In this document: piece after piece, positions 1 to 5,038 of the stretch
Layout: each line of letters starts with the position of its first letter
Position numbering within the stretch: position 1 is the stretch's first letter
NCBI GenBank assembly: GCA_013205415.1
Contig: JABMMY010000053.1
Span: 1 to 6,131, forward strand
Length of the DNA: 6,131 bases
Origin: Deltaproteobacteria bacterium
GTDB lineage: Bacteria; Bdellovibrionota; FAC87; UBA2466
Direction: 5' to 3'
Position numbers and translations under genes: made by a program
The notes under the pieces: generated by a model
What the model was told of the DNA's origin: nothing
What the model saw: only the letters and a program-made list of their open reading frames with translations
The model's database searches: none

Positions 1-16
1 ATGTGAGATATCTTTT

Positions 17-22
17 TATAAT
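17..22 (+). promoter_or_regulatory. perfect -10 hexamer TATAAT; -35 would fall off the window
   Basis: TATAAT matches the sigma-70 -10 consensus at six of six positions. With a 17-bp spacer the -35 box would lie just before base 1, so it cannot be checked. If used for the tat operon it would give a leader of about 300 nt. In AT-rich DNA a lone hexamer is weak evidence. Confidence 0.2.
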
Positions 23-206
23 GCTTAAACAGATCCAACCTTTTTTCAGCTGCAAAACCTCTATTCAGTTGGCTAAGCTTTTTACAGGTAATCAGGAGCA
101 AACTCTTAAGTATCTTGTTTACATTATGTTTTTTATAGTCACTTCTTATACAGGCAACCCCACCTTGTTCTTAAGTACCTGAATTGACTAAAAACCTTGT
201 TTTTAT

Positions 207-218
207 GTGTTCAAACAC
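207..218. promoter_or_regulatory. GTGTT-CA-AACAC dyad, possible operator
   Basis: This is a perfect 5-bp inverted repeat around a 2-bp centre. Its left half GTGTTC recurs at 237-242, exactly 30 bp downstream. It lies about 120 bp before the tatA start. A regulator site is possible, but short dyads occur by chance. Confidence 0.2.
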
Positions 219-258
219 TTCTCAAAAAACATAATAGTGTTCGTACCCCTTCTGGCTA

Positions 259-273
259 AAGGCCCATGGCCTT
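259..273. promoter_or_regulatory. AAGGCC-CAT-GGCCTT dyad upstream of tatA
   Basis: A perfect 6-bp inverted repeat with a 3-bp centre stands out because it is GC-rich in an AT-rich leader. No T-run follows, so it is not a standard terminator. It could be an operator or a short RNA hairpin in a longer tat leader transcript. Confidence 0.25.
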
Positions 274-277
274 CAAA

Positions 278-306
278 TTGCTCTACTATTTTACAAGTAT
301 TATTTT
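278..306 (+). promoter_or_regulatory. weak candidate sigma-70 promoter for tatAC
   Basis: TTGCTC (278-283) and TATTTT (301-306) are separated by 17 bp, matching three and four consensus positions. Transcription would start near 313 and give a short leader carrying the tatA ribosome binding site. The spacing is good but the hexamers are poor. Confidence 0.2.
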
Positions 307-322
307 TTTCTAACCTAATTTC

Positions 323-329
323 AAAAGGA
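323..329 (+). promoter_or_regulatory. tatA ribosome binding site
   Basis: AAAAGGA lies 7 nt before the ATG at 337. This is good spacing and supports that start over the overlapping frame that begins at 207. Confidence 0.7.
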
Positions 330-336
330 CGTTTAT

Positions 337-582
337 ATGCTTGGAGAATTTTCTTTATTTCATTGGTTGGTTGTTTTTGCGATCGTCTTAGTTGTTTTTG
401 GTCCTAATAAATTGCCCGAGTTAGCAAAGGCTGCGGGGAAAGGAATTAGAGACTTTAAGAAGGCTCTCGCTGAAGATGACTCCGAAATAAAACCGGGCCC
501 ATCTACCCTAACTGAAAATAGTCACCTAAAGATCGTACCTGAAACAGAGACTGAAGCTACCGTTCGTAGGGTAAGGAGCTAA
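337..582 (+). CDS. tatA: twin-arginine translocase subunit TatA (TatA/E type)
   Basis: An 81-residue inner-membrane protein of the TatA/Hcf106 family, which assembles with TatC to form the pore that exports folded twin-arginine proteins. The sequence shows a short N-terminus, one membrane helix at about residues 6-21, the FGP hinge at 21-23, and the conserved KLPELA plus GKGIRDFKKAL amphipathic helix at about 25-45. A variable acidic/polar cytoplasmic tail follows, ending in the basic stretch RRVR. Histidine sits near residue 9, where E. coli TatA has glutamine and TatB has glutamate, and the tail is short, so TatA fits better than TatB. The ATG has a good ribosome binding site. The stop is 2 nt before the tatC start, and the tatC ribosome binding site lies within the last tatA codons, which implies one operon with translational coupling. 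Confidence 0.93.
   Translation: MLGEFSLFHWLVVFAIVLVVFGPNKLPELAKAAGKGIRDFKKALAEDDSEIKPGPSTLTENSHLKIVPETETEATVRRVRS
573..578 (+). promoter_or_regulatory. tatC ribosome binding site inside the end of tatA
   Basis: AAGGAG lies 6 nt before the GTG at 585 and overlaps the last tatA codons. It decides the GTG start of tatC, because no in-frame ATG exists before the conserved HLGELR segment. Confidence 0.75.
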
Positions 583-584
583 CT

Positions 585-1415
585 GTGGGACCCCATAAAG
601 GATGGAATCGATCACCTTCTCAGGAGGGGTTTTCTAACGAAGACCCCTCCTTGAGCTTCAAAACATTTTCCTCTCATCTAGGAGAACTAAGAGGAATGAT
701 CATTAGAATTTCCTACGCCTTAATTTTAGGTTTTTGTGTGGCCTATGCTTTTTCCGACTCCCTAATTAGTTTCATGGAATTACCCCTACTCAAGGTGTTA
801 CCCCCTGGAGAGCAACATCTCTATTACATGGGACTCATGGAAAAATTTTTTATCTATATGAAGTGGTCTTTATACTTTGGTGCCTTTGGTGTCTCACCCT
901 ATATTTTCTATCAAGTCTGGGGCTTTGTGAAACCCGGTCTGTTTGAAAGAGAAAAAAAGGTAATTCGGCCCTTTTTTATAATCGCATTTTTTACTTTTTT
1001 AGCAGGAGTTATTTTTTCATATAGTTTGGTTCTGCCCTATACCTTTAAATTCCTAATCGAATTTGGTGCTAAGACTGAAAAACCGATGATCAACTTATCA
1101 CAGTATTTTTCATTAGCCGCGCAGCTCATATTATCAACCGCTCTACTATTTGAGCTCCCCGTCGTCGTCATTCTTTTAGGAAGTTTAGGAATTTTAAAAC
1201 CTGAACTTTTAGTAAAATATCGAAAACACTGCCATGTCGGATTGTCTGTAATAGCCGCAGTTGCGACCCCTATGCCCGATGCCTTTTCAATGATTCTAGT
1301 TTTAATTCCACTGTGTCTTCTTTTTGAGGGAAGTATTATTTTAATTCGAGCTATTAATGTATCCAAACAAAAGGCCAGAATACGTGCCTCCCTCCAATCG
1401 GAACATTCATCTTAA
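585..1415 (+). CDS. tatC: twin-arginine translocase subunit TatC
   Basis: A 276-residue polytopic inner-membrane protein that recognises twin-arginine signal peptides and nucleates TatA assembly. Family landmarks appear in order: HLGELR at 31-36, FFIYMKWSLYFG at about 88-99, FVKPGLFEREKK at 114-125, a membrane segment FFTFLAGVIFSY at about 135-146, FELP at 189-192, and ATPMPDAFS at 227-235 followed by a last hydrophobic stretch with LLFE. The glutamates at 34 and 190 and aspartate 232 correspond to conserved TatC residues. About six membrane segments are visible, as the family expects. Translation starts at GTG 585, supported by AAGGAG. This gives about 30 residues before HLGELR, longer than in E. 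coli; an in-frame TTG at 651 would give a conventional 8-residue lead but has no accessible ribosome binding site. The stop codon lies in the TTAA that borders the downstream insertion sequence. Confidence 0.95.
   Translation: MGPHKGWNRSPSQEGFSNEDPSLSFKTFSSHLGELRGMIIRISYALILGFCVAYAFSDSLISFMELPLLKVLPPGEQHLYYMGLMEKFFIYMKWSLYFGAFGVSPYIFYQVWGFVKPGLFEREKKVIRPFFIIAFFTFLAGVIFSYSLVLPYTFKFLIEFGAKTEKPMINLSQYFSLAAQLILSTALLFELPVVVILLGSLGILKPELLVKYRKHCHVGLSVIAAVATPMPDAFSMILVLIPLCLLFEGSIILIRAINVSKQKARIRASLQSEHSS
619..655 (+). promoter_or_regulatory. strong RNA hairpin inside the start of tatC
   Basis: Left arm AGGAGGGGTTTTC (622-634) pairs with GAAGACCCCTCCT (639-651) around the 4-nt loop TAAC. All 13 positions pair, one as a G-U wobble (631/642). 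CTC (619-621) can pair further with GAG (653-655) across a bulged T at 652. It covers about codons 12-24 of tatC, within the non-conserved N-terminal extension. No U-run follows, so it is not an intrinsic terminator. A role in tuning tatC translation or protecting the tatA message is inference. Confidence 0.6.
1412..1415. repeat. left TTAA flank, probable target-site copy and tatC stop
   Basis: TTAA directly abuts the left inverted repeat and is matched by TTAA at 2692-2695. It contains the tatC stop codon (1413-1415). Because TTAA is palindromic it can also be read as part of the inverted repeat, so the duplication is inferred. A shorter AT or TA duplication is also compatible. Confidence 0.5.
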
Positions 1416-1488
1416 TACCTGATCCCTTTGCCTGGGGTAATTCTGATTAAAAAAGGGCTGAGAGGCGGGATGGGAAGGATTGGGTGAG
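1416..1488 (+). repeat. left terminal inverted repeat of the insertion sequence
   Basis: It pairs with 2619-2691 in inverted orientation, starting TACCTGATCC. Hand alignment gives 68 matches in 73, with differences at 1431, 1470, 1478, 1479 and 1481. The outer 15 bp are identical, and similarity stops abruptly after 1488. Confidence 0.9.
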
Positions 1489-1614
1489 AATCGAAACCCC
1501 AGAAGGAACCCCCGGTTTTAAGAAGTAATCCTGTTTAAGTTTTTTTTGATAAAAATTAGATCAGAAATTTCAGTGACGTATAAAAAAACAACGCCCCCAT
1601 CGAACGAGAGACCT

Positions 1615-2526
1615 CTAAATAACGTACCCATTATAATAGGCCAGAAAAAGTGAAAGATGCGCCTCCAAGCGGTCTTTGCGTTTCGTTGTTGTCCACACCT
1701 TTCTCATCATCCGAGAAAGATCATGCCGAAGTCTTGCTGCCACATGGTTTAACCAAAAAAGGGGGTCGTTACTATTTTTTCGACGCAGGGGATTTTGCGC
1801 ATACTGAAGCAGATTTCTGCGATTGGGTACCGCTAGGTGGTGATAATATTTATAGTCCTTAAAGCGCCGCCCTATTTCAGTAGCGTATTGCGGTTTAGCA
1901 TCGGTAATAATATTCACCCCAGACGGCGCCGCCACACCCAGAGCCGTTTTCCATACACTGTCTCTAGCTTCACGGCTAGTGTCCTTCCTCACTCCATACC
2001 GCCTCCTCGCAAGCCCTGCGAGCCGCCCCTTGTAATTTAACACCCCAATCCGGGCATCCAAAATATGCTTCCCATCCCCACTCACCGCTAGCGCAAGGCT
2101 CAACGGCTTTAATCTCGTATGCTCGAAGCTCTCCATCTCATCAAACTGAATCTCACTCATAGAAAAGGCCTTCCGTTTTAGAAACGCCTCATGCGCCAAC
2201 TGGGCTTCGACCGCCATGAATAAAAATTTTCGCACCACCGTTTTTAAGTTACATCTTAGTTGCTTTGCGATTCTTCTTTGCGTCATTCCTGAGCAGTAGA
2301 GCTGGTAGATGGCTTTATTTAGATGCGGTTTTTTTTGCTGGTAGGTGCTGCGAAAGGTGTGACTAGAAAACTTTTTCCCGCATTCTTTGCACCCATATCT
2401 GGGTACAGGCTGGTGATTCCACCGGGTAATGAACTGGCCCTCTCGTCGATAAAAATGACCCGCTCTGCTGCCGTACTGCTTACAGTCCTGGTTCGGGCAG
2501 CTGTATTTCTCTCTTCTTTCTCTCAT
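1615..2526 (-). CDS. IS1-like transposase, zinc ribbon plus HTH plus DDE-type core
   Basis: A 303-residue transposase reading leftward inside the inverted repeats. The N-terminus has a zinc ribbon with cysteine pairs at 10/15 and 46/49. A helix-turn-helix at about 70-103 (GMTQRRIAKQLRCNLKTVVRKF) resembles the InsA DNA-binding part of IS1. The catalytic core has D129 in QFDEMESFEH and D209 in IITDAKPQY. The C-terminal segment aligns with the end of IS1 transposase (LRHDLSRMMRKVWTTTKRKDRL, then LFLAYYN). Where IS1 has its third acidic residue, this protein reads LNH (259-261), so asparagine or histidine may fill that place. Unlike IS1, everything is in one frame with no programmed frameshift. 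The ATG at 2526 is preferred over the preceding TTG at 2529; neither has a clear ribosome binding site. Family assignment is from motif memory. Confidence 0.85.
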   Translation of the reverse strand: MRERREKYSCPNQDCKQYGSRAGHFYRREGQFITRWNHQPVPRYGCKECGKKFSSHTFRSTYQQKKPHLNKAIYQLYCSGMTQRRIAKQLRCNLKTVVRKFLFMAVEAQLAHEAFLKRKAFSMSEIQFDEMESFEHTRLKPLSLALAVSGDGKHILDARIGVLNYKGRLAGLARRRYGVRKDTSREARDSVWKTALGVAAPSGVNIITDAKPQYATEIGRRFKDYKYYHHLAVPNRRNLLQYAQNPLRRKNSNDPLFWLNHVAARLRHDLSRMMRKVWTTTKRKDRLEAHLSLFLAYYNGYVI

Positions 2527-2534
2527 CAAGAAAG

Positions 2535-2563
2535 GAAATATTTGTAATACGACCTATTGGCAA
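2535..2563 (-). promoter_or_regulatory. weak candidate transposase promoter
   Basis: On the minus strand TTGCCA (2563-2558, five of six to consensus) and TATTTC (2540-2535, three of six) are 17 bp apart. The -10 ends only 8 nt before the ATG at 2526, so a transcript from here would be nearly leaderless. The -10 is poor. Confidence 0.22.
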
Positions 2564-2618
2564 CTGTCTTAGGGTAGCTTCTTTAGGCTGACTTTATGGC
2601 TCCGCCGCTCCTAGCAAA

Positions 2619-2691
2619 CTCACCCCACTCTTCCCACCCCGCCTCTCAGCCCTTTTTTAATCAGAATTACCCCAGCCAAAGGGATCAGGTA
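2619..2691 (-). repeat. right terminal inverted repeat of the insertion sequence
   Basis: Inverted partner of 1416-1488. It ends GGATCAGGTA on the plus strand and abuts TTAA at 2692-2695, which contains the stop codon of the GreA-like gene. Confidence 0.9.
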
Positions 2692-2695
2692 TTAA
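2692..2695. repeat. right TTAA flank, probable target-site copy and stop of the GreA-like gene
   Basis: Second TTAA, matching 1412-1415. Bases 2692-2694 read as TAA on the minus strand and end the GreA-like gene. Confidence 0.5.
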
Positions 2696-3171
2696 TCAAC
2701 ACGAACAATATCGTAATCACGAAATTCGTTTTGAATCTTTAACTCAATTTGGGCCCCTACTTTTTTACCAAGTAAGGCCGCCCCTAACGGAGACTGTGGG
2801 GTGATCAGATGAACTATCTTATTTTCAAACTCCACCTTTAAACCGCCTCCCACAGGCATCAATAAATAAAAAAAATATTTTTCATTCGATTTGAGTTCAA
2901 TCAGGGCTGTAGAGGCAATAGGGGAATCGCTAGTAAAGGATTGAATATTCAAGTGAGTATAGACGTTTATACTCTCATCCAATTCTATAATTCGCTTAGA
3001 TTGCGCGCCGGCTAAATAGGAGGCCTCAAGCCCTCTTGTGTCGTATTGATCTTCCGCCTTACTCTCGGTATGTATGGCCGCCTCATGAGCCGCTCTCGCC
3101 GATTGGGTTAATTTATTTAAATCGGATTGAATAAGTTCAATAAAGAGATCTAATAATTTTCTTTTATTCAT
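2692..3171 (-). CDS. GreA/GreB-family transcription elongation factor-like protein
   Basis: A 159-residue protein of the GreA/GreB superfamily. The N-terminal part is helical and probably a coiled coil, with the segment TESKAEDQYDTRGLEASYLAGAQSKR (about 35-60) at the hairpin tip. The C-terminal part (about 83-159) is the FKBP-like Gre domain, with the signature SPLGAALLGKKVG (127-139). Classical Gre factors enter the RNA polymerase secondary channel and use two tip acids to stimulate cleavage of backtracked RNA. Here the tip is acidic (E36, E40, D41, D44, E49) but lacks the classical GreA tip sequence, so a divergent Gre-like factor is the safer name. The ATG at 3171 is preferred to an upstream TTG at 3207, which would add 12 residues encoded in T-tracts. 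It follows the TrhO-RluA gene by 45 bp on the same strand, so the two are probably cotranscribed. Its stop codon lies in the TTAA bordering the insertion sequence. Confidence 0.85.
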   Translation of the reverse strand: MNKRKLLDLFIELIQSDLNKLTQSARAAHEAAIHTESKAEDQYDTRGLEASYLAGAQSKRIIELDESINVYTHLNIQSFTSDSPIASTALIELKSNEKYFFYLLMPVGGGLKVEFENKIVHLITPQSPLGAALLGKKVGAQIELKIQNEFRDYDIVRVD

Positions 3172-3174
3172 AAA

Positions 3175-3186
3175 GATAAATTTATC
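3175..3186. promoter_or_regulatory. perfect palindrome GATAAATTTATC before the GreA-like gene
   Basis: A perfect 12-bp palindrome ends 4 bp before the start codon on the minus strand, where a ribosome binding site would be expected and none is visible. It could be an operator or a weak hairpin over the start, but AT-rich palindromes are common by chance. Confidence 0.25.
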
Positions 3187-3191
3187 AAAAA

Positions 3192-3215
3192 TAAAAAAAA
3201 CCTGCAAAAAAAAAA
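3192..3215 (-). other. T10 and T8 tracts between the TrhO-RluA and GreA-like genes
   Basis: Read on the minus strand, T10, then GCAGG, then T8 lie just after the TrhO-RluA stop. No GC-rich stem precedes the first tract, so I do not call a terminator. The tracts could cause RNA polymerase slippage, replication slippage or assembly error. Confidence 0.5.
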
Positions 3216-3216
3216 T

Positions 3217-4992
3217 CTAAAAAATAGTTGGGACTTCAAAGGTCATATTAAGACGTGTGATGGGGTGAGAAAAGGTGGCCTTCACAGCGCGTAAACAAAG
3301 AGGTGGGTCGCAAATAGCATGAGTTTGAGTATTACCTAGCCGTTTATTAGGCAAATAAAGCTGTTCGCCGCAAATCGAAAATCCCAATTGCCATAAATGA
3401 ATGCGAATTTGATTGGTTCTTCCCGTGATCGGTTTAGCTTCGATTAGAGAGGTCCTATCTAAAAATCTTTCTAATACCTTAAATTCGGTTTTCGCAGTGA
3501 GACCCGATTCCGAAACGGTTCTTGAACCACACTCTAAAGGCATTTCGGAAATGGCTAATTCACACGTAAAAAGATCCTCAGGAGGATGGCCCTGCACCTT
3601 TGCATGATAAACCTTCTCTACCTTACCATTTGCAAACTGAGTTTGAATACGGCTAGCCGAATGACGACTGCGTGCAATCACCATAATCCCCGAGGTATTG
3701 GCATCTAATCGGTGAGCGGGTCTTGGCCGTTGAGGGGCATACACCTCATTAAGTAAATACTGTAAGGTGTTTCGATTAAATCTTCCGCCAGCATGCACTG
3801 GAAGAGGGGCCGGTTTATCGATCACAATTACCGATTCGTCCTCATACAGCAACTTGATAGCCGTATTCACATCGGGCTCACTCGTAGTGGGAAGTTTGTG
3901 TAAATACCGTTCGCCAGATTTCACTCTATGAAAGATACCTACCGGCACTTCATCACTACTCAGGATTTTTTCATTTTTAATTTCAGTTTCCCATTCCTCT
4001 GTGGAGATATGTTTTAATATGTTCGATAAGAGCTCTAAAATAGTCACGCCATCGAAAGCTTTAGAAACTTTAATAGGCCGCAAATTTTCATAGGGTAGTT
4101 TTCCAGGAAGATAATTTTTAAAGTTATCAAGGGCGCTTTGTCTTCCCTCCATGGCTGCGGCCCTTTTTTCTTCGGTCGTTTTAAAACAAAAAGGACAGGT
4201 TTTTCCTAGCACATATCGAGAATCTTTTTGTTCCTCTTCGGTGAGAGGAGATAGGCAGGAGAAGCACTGAGAATTGGGAGTTTCGTTTAGCATGGGATCC
4301 ACACCCACCCTTTGATCAAAAACAAAACAATCGCCCTGATAATGGGCGCTACCCACCTCTTCAAAATACTTTAGGATTCCACCGTCAAGTTGGAAAATAT
4401 TTTTAAATCCCTGAGACTCCATATAGGGGCCGGCCTTTTCGCAACGAATGCCACCTGTGCAAAACATAACGATAGGAGCCTCCTTCATCTCGGGAGGTAG
4501 TTGTTCGATAGCCTTGGGAAAATTTCTAAAATGGGAGATCGGTAAGGTAATGGCCTTTTGAAAACTCCCTAGCTTTACCTCATAATCATTGCGCGTATCC
4601 AAAAGAGTTATCGGCCTACCCTCATCCAGCCACCGTTTTAATTCCTTCGCCTTAAGTTTGGGAGAGGTGCGTTTTCCTGGATTAATGCCCTCAACTCCAA
4701 AAGCAATAATCTCTTTTTTGATTCGAACCAGCATGCGCGTAAAGGGCTGATGACTACTTTCACTTCTCTTCGGCTCCAAACCCTCCAGACCTGGAATTTT
4801 CCGTAACTCCAGCAAAAGCCATTCAATCTTGTCATTAGAACCTGCCACAAAGAGATTAATCCCCTCGGTGCTAAGTAATATCGTCCCCTTTAAGCCCCAT
4901 GCCCTGCATTGATCCAAGAGGGATATTCTTAAGGGTTTTAGATCCCTTAACTCTAAAAAACGATAGGTAGATATATTGGTAAAGATGTCCAT
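3217..4992 (-). CDS. fused tRNA U34 hydroxylase (TrhO/YceA) and RluA-family pseudouridine synthase
   Basis: A 591-residue two-enzyme fusion. Residues about 1-290 are TrhO/YceA-like: an N-terminal domain with GLKGTILLSTEGIN (33-46), then a rhodanese domain with the active loop CTGGIRCEKA at 178-187 and presumed catalytic C178, then two CxxC pairs at 243/246 and 266/269 that look like a zinc site. TrhO makes 5-hydroxyuridine at tRNA wobble position 34 in an oxygen-dependent reaction. Residues about 300-590 are RluA-like: a degenerate S4-like stretch, EPDVN (372-376), DKPAPLPVHAGGRFNRNTL (392-410), HRLDANTSG with catalytic aspartate D430, KVYHAKVQG around 460-468, and GRTNQIRIHL (524-533). The RNA target of this half is unknown. 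The ATG at 4992 fits TrhO N-termini; a TTG at 5019 would add 9 residues. No ribosome binding site is clear for either. It is upstream of and co-oriented with the GreA-like gene. Confidence 0.92.
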   Translation of the reverse strand: MDIFTNISTYRFLELRDLKPLRISLLDQCRAWGLKGTILLSTEGINLFVAGSNDKIEWLLLELRKIPGLEGLEPKRSESSHQPFTRMLVRIKKEIIAFGVEGINPGKRTSPKLKAKELKRWLDEGRPITLLDTRNDYEVKLGSFQKAITLPISHFRNFPKAIEQLPPEMKEAPIVMFCTGGIRCEKAGPYMESQGFKNIFQLDGGILKYFEEVGSAHYQGDCFVFDQRVGVDPMLNETPNSQCFSCLSPLTEEEQKDSRYVLGKTCPFCFKTTEEKRAAAMEGRQSALDNFKNYLPGKLPYENLRPIKVSKAFDGVTILELLSNILKHISTEEWETEIKNEKILSSDEVPVGIFHRVKSGERYLHKLPTTSEPDVNTAIKLLYEDESVIVIDKPAPLPVHAGGRFNRNTLQYLLNEVYAPQRPRPAHRLDANTSGIMVIARSRHSASRIQTQFANGKVEKVYHAKVQGHPPEDLFTCELAISEMPLECGSRTVSESGLTAKTEFKVLERFLDRTSLIEAKPITGRTNQIRIHLWQLGFSICGEQLYLPNKRLGNTQTHAICDPPLCLRAVKATFSHPITRLNMTFEVPTIF

Positions 4993-5002
4993 TGAGTGGA
5001 GG

Positions 5003-5032
5003 GTTTTACTGGATGACAACGCAATTAGTCAA
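5003..5032 (-). promoter_or_regulatory. candidate promoter for the TrhO-RluA gene
   Basis: On the minus strand TTGACT (5032-5027, five of six) and TAAAAC (5008-5003, four of six) are 18 bp apart. The -10 ends 10 nt before the ATG at 4992, so initiation at the usual distance would give a leader of only a few nucleotides. If correct, the upstream TTG start at 5019 is not used. Confidence 0.3.
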
Positions 5033-5038
5033 CCACCC

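Larger units (their letters stand above)
1..336. other. non-coding leader region upstream of tatA; no convincing gene
   Basis: No convincing gene lies in this AT-rich stretch. Two exactly antisense frames are open at the left edge, plus-strand 3-182 and minus-strand 170-1. Neither has a good start with a ribosome binding site, and I recognise neither translation. The minus-strand frame reads more like protein near its end (GFAAEKRLDLFKHYKK), so the start of a leftward gene beyond the edge cannot be excluded. The stretch also holds a perfect TATAAT at 17-22, a 9-bp direct repeat TCTTAAGTA (104-112 and 169-177), and two dyads at 207-218 and 259-273. It probably contains the tat operon promoter. 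Confidence 0.5.
1416..2691 (-). mobile_element. complete IS1-like insertion sequence, about 1.28 kb
   Basis: The element is bounded by 73-bp imperfect terminal inverted repeats (1416-1488 and 2619-2691, 68 matches by hand alignment). It encodes one uninterrupted transposase on the minus strand (1615-2526). The non-coding parts are 1489-1614, which contains a T8 run near 1541-1548 but no clear terminator, and 2530-2618, which would carry the transposase promoter. Both ends are flanked by TTAA. By eye the transposase gene is more GC-rich than its neighbours, consistent with recent arrival. The intact frame and well-matched ends suggest the copy could still be mobile. I cannot assign a named IS. 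Confidence 0.82.

Noticed and set aside
1..182. Mutually antisense open frames at the left edge
   Set aside because: Each is under 60 codons, lacks a convincing start and has no recognisable motif. Codon-aligned antisense openness is expected when one strand happens to lack stops. Kept only as a note in the leader-region entry.
207..407. Plus-strand frame from 207 overlapping the start of tatA
   Set aside because: It has no ribosome binding site, low-complexity hydrophobic content and overlaps the well-supported tatA in another frame.
1037..1366. Minus-strand open frame inside tatC
   Set aside because: Shadow of tatC; the plus-strand frame has the complete family signature.
1421..1460. Intrinsic terminator formed by CCCTTT and AAAGGG in the left inverted repeat, after tatC
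   Set aside because: The loop is about 20 nt and no T-run follows the second arm.
1650..2547. Three plus-strand open frames inside the transposase gene
   Set aside because: All lie antisense to the intact transposase and show no domain-like features.
1404..2703. An 8-9 bp direct target duplication typical of IS1
   Set aside because: The flanks CATCTTAA and TTAATCAA do not match over 8 bp; at most TTAA, AT or TA is compatible.
3192..3240. Intrinsic terminator after the TrhO-RluA gene
   Set aside because: The T10 tract is present but no GC-rich stem precedes it.
3413..4850. Open frames at 3413-3607 (plus) and 4638-4850 (minus, other frame) inside the TrhO-RluA gene
   Set aside because: Shadows of a gene with intact catalytic motifs along its whole length.
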